From contig OX388328.1 of NCBI GenBank assembly GCA_947579605.1, positions 11,139,684 through 11,203,683 on the forward strand: DNA of 64,000 nucleotides, written 5' to 3'. The stretch comes from Athripsodes cinereus. Taxonomy: Eukaryota; Arthropoda; Insecta; Trichoptera; Leptoceridae. Shown here piece after piece: positions 54,340-64,000 of the stretch. A program made the translations under genes and the position numbers. The notes below the pieces were generated by a model that was given only the letters and a program-made list of their open reading frames with translations, was not told the DNA's origin and ran no database searches. The stretch's first letter is position 1; each line of letters starts with the position of its first letter.

Positions 54340-57300
54340 AAACAAATTTGTACAAAAGGTGAACACATATTGCCTTGAGGCAATGTCTTCCAGTAAACCT
54401 AAGATAAATAAACCTAAATAGTGACAATGTTGTTTGATTATTGTTACTTTTTTTTATTTATATAAATAAAACACAATCTGCATTAATTTCATTGTTTTTT
54501 TTTAAAACAAAACCTAACACATGTACGAAATATTGAATTGACGACAATGAATATGGAAATGTTATGTTATAGTAGTTGTAAGTATAAAACTATTAATGAC
54601 TATAATAAAATTTAAAAAAAAAAAACAAAAAAATATAAATATATAAAAACAAAAGAGTAAACTGCCTTTGAGAGATATCACCACAGAAGCCAAAATCTTA
54701 TATAAAAAAATATTAGATATTATATATATAAATACATAAACAAAACACTATCATATTTTATAGGAACAGTAGAACAGTAGATATATAATATTGTATAATT
54801 ACAAGTTATAAGTAGGTAAAAGGGTGTATTACTAAAAATAAAAATAACCTCTACAGGTATCCCCATCCTTTATATTTTTTGGAGTTTTTAGAGATGTTTA
54901 AATACAATTTTACTAAATAGATCAAAAATATATATATATAGAGGATTAAAAATAAAAAATTAATCTTCTAATAATAAATAAAAATATTTTAAATAAATAT
55001 TTATTTATCAAAACATTTTTCTATTTAAATATAATATTTAATTCAGGTTAAAAATATCAGAAAAAGGTATAAATATTTAAAAAAAATAATACAATAATAA
55101 ATCTTTAAAATCATGCAATAAATCAACATTACAACTTTTGAATATTTTTTTATATTTTATTCATTTATTTATTCATATATAAGGGTACAAAATATTTGTT
55201 AAGTGCAGTCTATCTAAATCATTACAAAATGCATAAATGTCTAATTTTATATTATTTTATGCAAAATATATATTATCATGCTATATTTTATTTATTTTTT
55301 ATTGTTTTTGGCTTATATGGTGTTCTGCTTTAGCAATATTATTAGCATTTATAAATTTATATAAAAATAAAATAATTTCTTTTTTTGATAAATTAGTATG
55401 TGTACAATGAGGCAATGTGTATAAAGAAATAATAAATTATATTAAAATAAATAAACAAGCGAAATGATGAACATTTATTGTATATTTTTGTTTTATAATC
55501 TTTCAAAAAATTACAATCGATGATCATTTAAATTTTTTCACTTCTGTTAAAGGATCATAGTGGCTGCAGAAGGAATTTTGACTGTTTTTTGTTTTCTAAA
55601 TACCTAACATATTTTTAAAAATAAATCTTACACATTGGGAATTGAACCCATAATCATTAATATTTATATTGTAACTGATCAAAAAATCATTGTTTTCCCA
55701 TTTTGAAGATCCTCTTTCACAGTACACCATTTCCATGACAACATTTGTTTTGATCGGTTACAATATATTATCATCTATCGAGTCACTGTGTCAAAATCTT
55801 CTTTCACAGTACACTGTTTCAATAAAAACAAAAGTGTCAATACGTTGTTAGCAACATCTTGGAGAGTAAACCAAATTATCATATGATTGTTATTCTAAAC
55901 TGAAAGAGGCTTGTTTCCTCCTTATATTTGTATAAGGACCACTAAAGGGTAAATTTTTAAAGAAGTATGTGATTTTATATAACACAGTTCTTCTAATATC
56001 TTAGTGCAAAATTTTGCTATTTTTTGTCTACCTTTTCTGTAAAAAAACATTTTTTGTAATATGTTTTGCATTTCTATCAGATCTATATAGTATCTAAAAA
56101 TTGCAGTGTTTTTTTTTTAGATTTTTTAGTGATTTTGTGATATTTTTGCTAATTTTGTATTGGTGAAGTGAGATCTACTATTGAAGTGATATTTTCCAGT
56201 GAAATCGACGTTGCGAAATGTGTGAATGAAATGAAAAACTGATTTTTTGCATTTGTTAAAATTATTACATTTGCACAACAAATACTTGATTGGGAGAACT
56301 GGCATAGGTATTTAAGACTCAAATTCTAAACCACAAAATCTGTTGAATTAAAAATTCCACATGTCATCTTAATTTGGCTACTATAGAGCCATCTATTGAA
56401 AGCACTGTTAGTACAATTCAACATTATACCTTATTTATTAGAATAAAGAGACATCTATTGAGATTTATCATAATTAATTAGCAAGCCTTTCTCTTTAAGC
56501 GCTTAACGAGCCTTTCCTAAACTTAAATTAATAAATTTATTTATTTAAATTTAATAATACAACAGATGACAACTTTATACAATTATATAAATATAAAAGT
56601 TTAAAAAAGAGATTTTTACTCATTTGAATACTCATAGAAAAATTACTCATTTGCCATCCACTTGTTGCGAAGATAAGATTGTTTGTTGTTCTTTTTTGTC
56701 TATGGGAATTCCTGCTATTCAGTAATTTGATGTTTTTTTTATTTGGTGATATACATATTATTTATTTCTATACTCTAAGATGCTAAATATGCAAATTAAG
56801 GTGATGCAGCGGTCATTTTTGCAAAAATGCGACTTATGTGAATTGGCATATGAATATTTTAATGAAATTTTGACTTACTTTCGTTTTAAAATAAATTTAA
56901 AAGTTTGCTACGTTTTAGTAGCAAAAAATAAACTAATTGTTTTAAATTGCAGATTGTGTAAAAAATAAATGTCAAAATAAAAATAATGTGGTTAAGTAAT
57001 TAATTTTGTAATTTTGTATATTTTTTTGCATAATTTCAGGAGTATCAAACCATTTTTCGAATACAATTTTGATAAAATTAATGTTGAAATTGATAAATGT
57101 TGAACACATTATCATTAAAATTTAAAAACACTCAAATTTCTTTCATGATATTGCAAAATTTACCAACATTTACCAAATTCGACAGTGATGCTTCGTTAAA
57201 GTGAGAGAGAAAAAACAAAAAAACAATACAAAAAATAACAAATGCAATGTGAAGTGAAAAAATAAAAGAAAAATACAAAACAAAACAAAAAACAAATGAA

Positions 57301-57380
57301 TTGTAATAATAATAGAATGAATAATATAATAAATAAATGGTTTCTTTTCATTATGTTTGTTCACATTACCTTCGAGAGAT
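54340..57380 (-). other. Long AT-rich intron stretch
   Basis: Starts with a weak copy of the ggaagac repeat (54340-54420, minus). The rest is extremely AT-rich with poly-A and ataaat runs. Two copies of ctctttcacagtacacc(a/t)tttc-type text at about 55710 and 55800 resemble the start of the RTE ends at 5095 and 41555. A 62-codon frame at 56780-56968 has no motif or splice context, and I do not call it. Confidence 0.4.
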
Positions 57381-57474
57381 CTTTTGCGAAATACGCCTGC
57401 GTGTGATGCGATGTGTCAACATGTGCGCAGCACATTTAACACACGTGTAGTAGTACGAGTTGTACATGCGTGCG

Positions 57475-57515
57475 CACACACAAGTGTCACACACACACAC
57501 ACACACACAGATTGA
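57475..57515. repeat. (AC)n microsatellite
   Basis: Run of acacac repeats of about 24 bases plus interrupted flanks, set in a wider patch (57390-57700) rich in cacac and gtgtg motifs. Confidence 0.85.
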
Positions 57516-57949
57516 TGGAACATTTATGTGTGTGATGATGCAGATACGCGCCCACACACGCGTACAGAGATGACACGCACGCGCCGAATGATGTTCAGTC
57601 GTAGTAGTAGCAGACATAGTAGATGTTGGAGAGATGAGGAGCGTGCAGATTTAAAACACACAAAACACAATACCACAAAAATCACACACACGATATATAA
57701 AAACACAACAAAATATATCAATATACATATATAAGTAAATGAGTAGGTATTTTTGACTCGTAGTTACCTGGATTTTGTACCTACGTTTATGTGTTTGAGA
57801 AATATCTCTATAGACACAATACATTCACTTCTGATAGAAATTTCTTAATGAATAGAGAATGATAAAACTGGGCACAATATTTTTTGCTTATTTTTTTTAA
57901 ATTATATCAATCAACCTCTTTTTTTTATTGTAAAAGATGTATCATGTTG

Positions 57950-58005
57950 TTAGTTACCGCTAGCTACCCCACTTGTGGGATACACCGTTAAGGTACAGAT
58001 AGAAA
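57950..58005 (-). repeat. ~250-bp interspersed family, short fragment
   Basis: Only gctagctaccccacttgtgg and gatacaccgttaaggta remain, corresponding to the first ~50 bases of the family in minus orientation. Confidence 0.6.
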
Positions 58006-58109
58006 GATATTTATAAATTTTATATAAAAGATGCACCCGGGATTAAATAAAACCCAAATATATCACAAACCCAGGTGGAAGGAGAAATCCAGGTCCTTTG
58101 TCTTTAATA

Positions 58110-58230
58110 TGGTTGGCTGGAAGACGTTGCCTTGTTATACTGCAAATATTGTATTATCTTAGTTAAGTTGTACACTGTTACAAGATTTATTATCTTTGTT
58201 ATTTTTATTACTGGGTGTTTCAATGTTTGA
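58110..58230 (+). repeat. Interspersed repeat, 'ggctggaagacgttgcc' family
   Basis: Contains tatggttggctggaagacgt and tgccttgttatactgc, then tgttatttttattactg. Related to 40725-40875. Confidence 0.5.
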
Positions 58231-59239
58231 CTATTTATGTTTGACTATTTGGCTCGGGCTGGCTTAGGCCATTATTAAAACACTGCAATTTGTTAAATTC
58301 GTTAACATTAGAGCGCCCAGTACTATTTTTATTACATCGTATTGTATCAAAAAGATTGTTGTATGTCTATCGGGATATTTCTCACACACGTATGTATATA
58401 TTAATGATGTACCAAATGTTTTATTTTGACATTAGTGAACCCGTATGCGAACATTATATAATGTGTGGTTTGGCATAGAAACTGGACAAATACATTTGTT
58501 CTAAAATGTCAGCAGATCACAAAAACTAATTGAATTCTGTCTGATTTCCATATTGGCATTGATTTTGTTCACACCAATTTCAAAGGTTTTGACTATTTTG
58601 GACTATGCAGCTTCATAAAACTTAACATGAGAATATTTGTGCATGCTTGGTTAAAAATGACATTTTTGGATTCAATACCTTTTGATCCAAAACCACTCAA
58701 TGTCATCCAGAGTTTGACCTTTTTTTGCTCTCAGTTTTTCACAATTCGGTATAGGGATTTAAGCTAATATCTAAACTTTCAATTTCTGTTCACCCTTATT
58801 ATGTAATTGAAACAAGTGTTTCAATTACATAATTATGGAATTCTACTACGTGTGCACCGACACAATTAATAAATTCTGTTCACCCGCTACCAAATTATCA
58901 ATTGGTTATAGGAATTAGAGAAAATTCCCAATCTTTTTATTTTTGTACACCAATTTTATAAATAAATTTAATCTATAAAATCAGTATACAGAAGGCATTT
59001 TTTTTGTAAAAGCACAAGTTTATCCGTCCAAACCAAACACACAACCAACATATACTTGTACTTTTTTTTGCAAATGCGAACATTTGGCACATTACCAGTA
59101 TATTTTATTGAAATATATATATTATGAAACAATGAATGCGAAATGTTCCTGATATATATATAATTACATATGAAATTATTATTATATATACAAGATTTAT
59201 CCCACTGCAGAGCCTCAGATTACAATGAGACTCTCAATT
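58231..59239 (-). other. Intron sequence, nothing recognised
   Basis: No motif-bearing frame. A short inverted repeat at 58795-58840 (ttatgtaattgaaacaagtg / tttcaattacataatt) forms a compact hairpin. Confidence 0.4.
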
Positions 59240-59550
59240 AAGAAGTATTCTCTCTCAATTATCGCATCTCCAATGCATTTATTCTACTTTCGTCTTTCTT
59301 TAACCACATCCATGTTTCGCTAGTTTACATAAGTGATGCTACCAGAATGGTATTGGCCACCAGCATTTTTGCCATGTTAGATACATTGCCATTGTTGACA
59401 ATTGGTTAAAGTGCACCATTGGCTCTAGCACTGGCCACTTTACTTCTTTCAATGTCTCTATCTCAGCTTTCATCTCTAGCAAAAAAACTCGGACATCTAT
59501 AATTTGAGATGTTTTTGTCATTTCTCCAACCTGTATGCAATTCATGACAA
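59240..59550 (-). mobile_element. Degenerate RTE-like fragment
   Basis: On the minus strand ETWMWLKKDESRINALEMR appears in broken frame near 59265-59325, matching ETWTWLKKDESGINAVEMR of the copy at 33865-34525. Upstream, LVANTILVASLM matches the segment that precedes it in RTE proteins. Old and heavily decayed. Confidence 0.65.
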
Positions 59551-59580
59551 GTAAATAAATAATTTATAAGACTAGATAAA

Positions 59581-59892
59581 TCTAATATATAAAATTCTCG
59601 TGTCACGGTGTTTGTTATTGTGCTCCTCCCAAACGGCTGGACTGATTTTGATGAAATTTTGTGTGCTTATCAGGTAGATCTGAGAATCGGTCAAAATCTA
59701 TTTTTCATACCCCTAAAAGTTAAGGGTGGTTTTGGTCATACCCCAATTTTTTTTTTCATTTTTGGACTAATTTTTTTATGATGAGGCATTAAAAAATACA
59801 TACAGCCCTAAATTTTCACCCTTCTACCATCAACCCCCATTTTTAATAAGGATATTAGTATATGGCAAAACAACGTTTGCCGGGTCAGCTAG
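59581..59892 (+). mobile_element. Non-autonomous Helitron, copy 2
   Basis: Begins tctaatatataaaattctcg after an A and ends tttgccgggtcagctag before a T. The stem-loop ggcaaa-acaacg-tttgcc lies seven bases before CTAG. It is 312 bp and better preserved than the copy at 4347-4646 (minus). No Rep/helicase gene. Confidence 0.88.
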
Positions 59893-60514
59893 TTTTGACT
59901 AAAAATTACAACTATACTTGGCCATTTGTAACCCTTTACATCTCAAAAATGATTTCTCATGTTAGAGTAATATTTCATAATATTACATTATATTTAGAGT
60001 GATCCATAGAAGGCAATAAATCTTGCATATATTATATTTAACACAACACGACAACATGAAAAATATTATTTGAGGATTTGGCTAAATTTACAAAATAAAA
60101 ATATAAAAAGCAGTAACAACCTAACATATTATTATTGTCTAAATAAAAATACCTCCACCTGCAGTCAAACTAAATAATACCTATTAGATCCAACACCTAC
60201 AACCTACAATTATTATCAATATTATTTTTTTGAATTGATATCCTATCGATACTCTATATAGAAAAATCTATTTTGAGTTAGGCATGCAGAGTTTGAAACA
60301 AATTTAAAATAAAAAAAAGTATTTTTTTCAAATAGGTACTAAATATTAACTTAGGATTAAAAAAAATGATCTATTATGTTTATTAGAATTAATGTATTTT
60401 TAAAAGATGAACATATATTTGCGATAATTTCAAATGCACCCTCTAATAAACGATATGCTTGATTTGTGAAGATGGATTTACTCGTTACAGGTTTTTTGTA
60501 AAAATGGGTAACTA
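59893..60514 (-). other. Intron sequence, nothing recognised
   Basis: AT-rich, no motif-bearing frames or clear repeats. Confidence 0.4.
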
Positions 60515-60800
60515 TCTATACATCCATGCCATTATGGCATCTGCCACAATTGGGGTAACTAGTAGACTAATTGTATACAATAATAAACAGGTCGTCCTCT
60601 CCATATGAATAAGAAATTAAAACATTTAAGATAGCTGGCATAGAGGAAGGCCAGAGCGCAGATGGCGTGAAGTAGTGAGACAAGACATGCAGAACTGCGA
60701 TGTTTCCCATGAGGATGCACCCGACAGAACCAAGGCAGACCCCACCACCTTGTGGGACTAATAAGTGCCCAAGGAGAAGAAGTAGAAGGATAGCTGGTAT
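60515..60800 (+). mobile_element. ~250-bp family piece fused to a non-LTR fragment
   Basis: 60520-60640 resembles the ~250-bp family (gccattatggcatctgccac, aattggggtaactagtagac). From 60645 a frame reads RGRPERRWREVVRQDMQNCD then VSHEDAPDRTKADPTTLWD, the C-terminal GRP...RW...D-x-x...DR pattern of Jockey/R1-type polyproteins. A tRNA-like gggaatcgaaccc string follows near 60895. Confidence 0.6.
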
Positions 60801-61064
60801 AACTTTTAAGAGATGAAACTCTATTTGAAATAATCACAAATACACCCCAGACAACCATACAGAAAGTTATATGCTTGTCTCCTTAGGGCAGAGTGGGAAT
60901 CGAACCCAAGTCTTTCGATCAAAAGTCCGTTTATCACATTTGCAACCACTTTAATTAAAGAAATTTAAAGTCCTATTGTGATATTTTTGTAGTACTAAGT
61001 GGAGTCTTTCTCAGAGGTTTCATAAAGCAAGATGGAGTTATTCGAAATAATCAAGCTAACAACT

Positions 61065-61596
61065 ACTGTTTTATTCCACTATGAGATTGTTTAATTATTA
61101 AAACGTTTTCGACTACAATGTAGCAGCCATCATCAGTAATAACACAATACTAAATCTAAAATTGAAGGACATACAACAATATTAAAGATCTAAGGAGTGG
61201 TTACAATTGGTAGGGGGTGTGTGGAGGGAGGGGGTGAAAAGTTCAGGGGCGGGTTCAGGAGCAGAAGTAGTGGTGAGGTTATTTGTGGGTGTTGAATATT
61301 TACTAAATTTTTATTTTTTATTATTAATATTTACTAAATTTTTATTTTTTAAAAAATTTAGTAAATATTCAACACCCACAAATAACCTCACCACTACTTC
61401 TGCTCCTGAACCCGCCCCTGAACTTTTCACCCCCACCCTCCACACACCCCCTACCAATTGTAACCACTCCTTAGATCTTTAATATTGTTGTATGTCCTTC
61501 AATTTTAGATTTAGTATTGTGTTATTACTGATGATGGCTACATTGTAGTCGAAAACGTTTTAATAATTAAACAATCTCATAGTGGAATAAAACAGT
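61065..61596. repeat. Near-perfect 530-bp palindrome
   Basis: The two halves are complements over about 225-250 bases each, with very few mismatches (for example gtggaggga versus its partner gtggagggt). A ~60-base AT-rich centre (tatttactaaatttttattt repeated) separates them. Ends are actgttttattccactatga and its complement. The arms contain gcagccatcatcagtaataac and a G-rich block. The 91-codon frame inside is a by-product of the symmetry. Confidence 0.92.
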
Positions 61597-63567
61597 GTTT
61601 TGATTTAAATTAAATATTTTCCTTTAAAATGCATTTCCACAAAGTTACACTTGAAAATATAGAATTTTTACTAACAACTACCACTAAATTTATAAAACTT
61701 GTACTATTTCTCTATAAAGATAAATCTACAATTATCATACCTTAACCTATAATTAAAACCTTGGCTAAAAATTTTGAAAATGTTCTATATTACTGATGAT
61801 TCTGTGTTCTATTTTTAAATTTATTTTCATATCAATTTGACAGAATGTTTAAATATGTCTGTACCCAAATAGAGAGGATATAAAATAATGAGGAAATCAT
61901 AATTATTTAGAAATCTTTCTCTTTCATAGTTTAACAGTTCTAGAATAAATAACCTATTTAATAATTTTGGGTATGTAAATAGCATTTACAAATAATTTAA
62001 AACTGATTTGGAAGAAGCAATGTATTTAAAATAATTTAGAATAAATTTGGCCCAAAAAAGTTATTGTAAATATTTAAGCTTCACTGACACCATTACATTG
62101 GTACAAAACACATAAGCAAATAAAAATAAATTAATAACAGAAAAGATTCAAACAGTTGAATGGTCATAAAACAAAAGATAAATATGACCCATGGAGTACA
62201 AAGAAGGATTAACCAGACACCAATGAAGCACAACCGTGACTCCAACCAAGGAGTTTGTATTGTATTGCCAAGTCTTATCTTGTCAGTCAGATTTGACAGA
62301 GCCAAATCTGAGCAGTGCTCGAGTTGTCTTTTTTGACTTATTGATGACAATTTCCCGCAACGAAAACATTTAATAGGCAATAACGAAATGTCGTGGTCTC
62401 AATGTATTTTCTGTTACTTTGTAGATGCACTTTCTCAACAACATTCATCTGGGAGCTGGTTAAACTTTCTCTCTACTTTAAGGTTTTTCATAAAATGATT
62501 TTGACTAAAAATAAAATTGATGATCACATAAATTATAACTTAATTAACTTATCAACAAAATAATAACTAGGTATTCTAAAATAAATAAAAAAAAAATACA
62601 AAACCCAAAATTTAAAAATTAACAAAGGAAAATATTGTTACATAGTTTGATGAAACTTGTATTGCGTGATTTTATTCTATTTATAAATATTTTCATAACA
62701 ATAGACCATCTTTCAAAGACGGTGAAGTCAAACGGATAAGATTATGCAGGTTTCTAAAATTTTAGCAGGAAATTGTGAAGTTTTAATTCTGTTTAAGGTT
62801 TAATAGACTTTTAGCAGGATTATGGGTGCAGAAAAATTTGGTATATTATATTCATGATCCAAATTAATTTGGTCTATAAATTCACAAGCGGAAGTTTCAT
62901 CAAACTGTTCACAGTTATTTTTTATCTATGCATAAAAACATCGCTTGCTCTTATATAAACTGTACGTATTTTTTCTTTTTTATGTTAACTCACAGTTTGA
63001 GAATGACTTTATTAGTCAAAACCAATTAATAACAAGTAGTAGAATTAAACTAGAGGTATAAATAATTTAATTTGAAGTTTTACAAAACAAATGTCACTTC
63101 AATAAATAAGTTTTTTTTAAGCAATACACATGAGATAAGTATCATAATATGTCAAATTTATTGCATTTTATCACGTCGGGGTCACCAATTTACCCAAAAT
63201 TCATTTTACACAAAAAAGGAATATAACTGAGCTGTATGTACTAGAGAAGTACCACATCTGTGAAGGGGCCGAGAGAGAGTGAAGCTCCTCTCGTTAAAAC
63301 ATAATATTTTCTACATTTTATTGTACAACATATTATTCAAGAGCAATCAATATCATTTCAATATATAGTCATAAAACATAAAAAAATACTATTTTCAGCT
63401 ATTGAAACAAAAGAATGTCAAGAAAAACAAATAAAGATCAAAACAACCAAAAAGGAAAACAAAAGAAAAACGAAACAACAATAATTAAATGACATAACAT
63501 AATTAAAAAATTAAAGTAATTTTTTAATTATCATTAGTAAGATGTGCAAAATACTAACGTCCCTTAC
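61597..63567 (-). other. Intron sequence, nothing recognised
   Basis: AT-rich intron next to the first exon of the window. Short repeats of taaataattt and poly-A occur. There is no frame with a motif. A GC-richer patch at 63170-63290 has no recognisable identity. Confidence 0.4.
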
Positions 63568-63772
63568 CTGATATGGAGCACAGTAGGCGTAGGGTTGGGG
63601 CAGACGTGGTATATTGGTTGATCATTCCTTGCGAGTGTGGCCGTGGTGCGGGCATACTTAACGTTATCGCCTTGTGGAACTTTCTACGTCTCGGTTCTAC
63701 GGTGACGACTGGCGATACGGCTACGCCTCGTCCGAGGAGTTTGGCTGTTAGTTCTGCTTCGATGGTTTGCGC
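63568..63772 (-). CDS. Ank2: Ankyrin exon, middle of second ZU5 domain (first exon in window)
   Basis: 205-base exon, acceptor aatttctcag, donor gtaaggga, phase 0 in and phase 1 out. The peptide AQTIEAELTAKLLGRGVAVS, then PVVTVEPRRRKFHKAITLSM and SAPTLRLLCSIS, is diagnostic for the second ZU5 domain of ankyrins (PRRRKFHK-x-IT and TLRLLCS motifs). The preceding exons (membrane-binding ankyrin repeats and first ZU5, which binds spectrin) lie above 64000. It is separated from the next exon by a 13.8-kb intron filled with repeats. Confidence 0.95.
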
Positions 63773-64000
63773 CTGAGAAATTAATAAATGGATATGACCT
63801 CCTGGCTATTGGCTATTTATAAAAATTAAAAAGTTTTCATATTGTTCATAATATGAAATATATTATATTACTTCTTTGTATTTTGCTGACATTTGGATAC
63901 TGAAAGGTTTCTGAGTATAAAGCATTAATACATAGACCATAAACCTAGTACTATTTAACAAGATTCACCCCCAAACTGACTGCACTTGTCAATTGAAAAT

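Noticed and set aside
61207..61482. 91-codon frame in the 61-kb palindrome
   Set aside because: It spans the symmetry axis; composition follows from the inverted repeat, and no motif is present.

Overview
This window is arthropod nuclear DNA, almost certainly insect: AT-rich, intron-rich and crowded with transposons. I cannot fix the order. Nearly all of it is one minus-strand gene, a giant ankyrin of the Ank2 type. Both ends lie outside: the ankyrin repeats are upstream of 63772 and the C-terminus is downstream of 1942. I place 18 exons whose GT/AG sites and phases join into one reading frame of about 4,940 codons. In gene order they encode part of the second ZU5 domain (63.6 and 49.6 kb), the UPA domain (48.8, 45.6, 42.5 kb), the death domain (41.9 kb), acidic and basic linkers (40.4 to 36.8 kb), a single giant exon (23171-33034, 3,288 codons), and further tail exons (7.1, 6.2, 4.1, 3.1, 2.1 kb).

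The giant exon is the most striking feature. It starts with about 300 residues of Lys/Ser/Thr/Pro-rich sequence with SPDAKTK-type repeats, like a microtubule-associated protein. It then carries about 21 full copies, plus partial ones, of a two-part module. Part A is a predicted helix ending in a turn (E[IV]xxxxxxFLxQExxFSxSELPxGW). Part B is basic (SPQKKxKGxGKxF/L...KGKS). Acidic linkers of variable length separate the modules. Part A also occurs singly in the flanking exons at 36.8 and 7.1 kb. The exons from 39170 down to 7067 are all in phase 0 and multiples of three, so any of them could be skipped without a frameshift.

The introns are a layered transposon record. The intron at 7.2-23.2 kb holds a pogo-like DNA transposon (8695-19731) with TA target duplication and an uninterrupted 656-codon DDE transposase. 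Nested inside it is an LTR retroelement (8943-17004) with 2,332-bp LTRs that look identical, a TTAT target duplication and no recognisable gag or pol. Other introns hold two copies of a short Helitron, a Tigger-like deletion derivative, a hAT-like MITE with a tRNA-type SINE inside it, a decayed piggyBac-like element with inverted duplicate arms, several foldback elements, a near-perfect 530-bp palindrome, many 3' fragments of non-LTR retrotransposons ending in short tandem tails, and about nine copies of an unnamed ~250-bp repeat family.

The only other plausible protein-coding gene is the pogo transposase, which runs on the plus strand, antisense to the ankyrin gene. I saw no convincing tRNA, rRNA, snRNA, CRISPR array or promoter.
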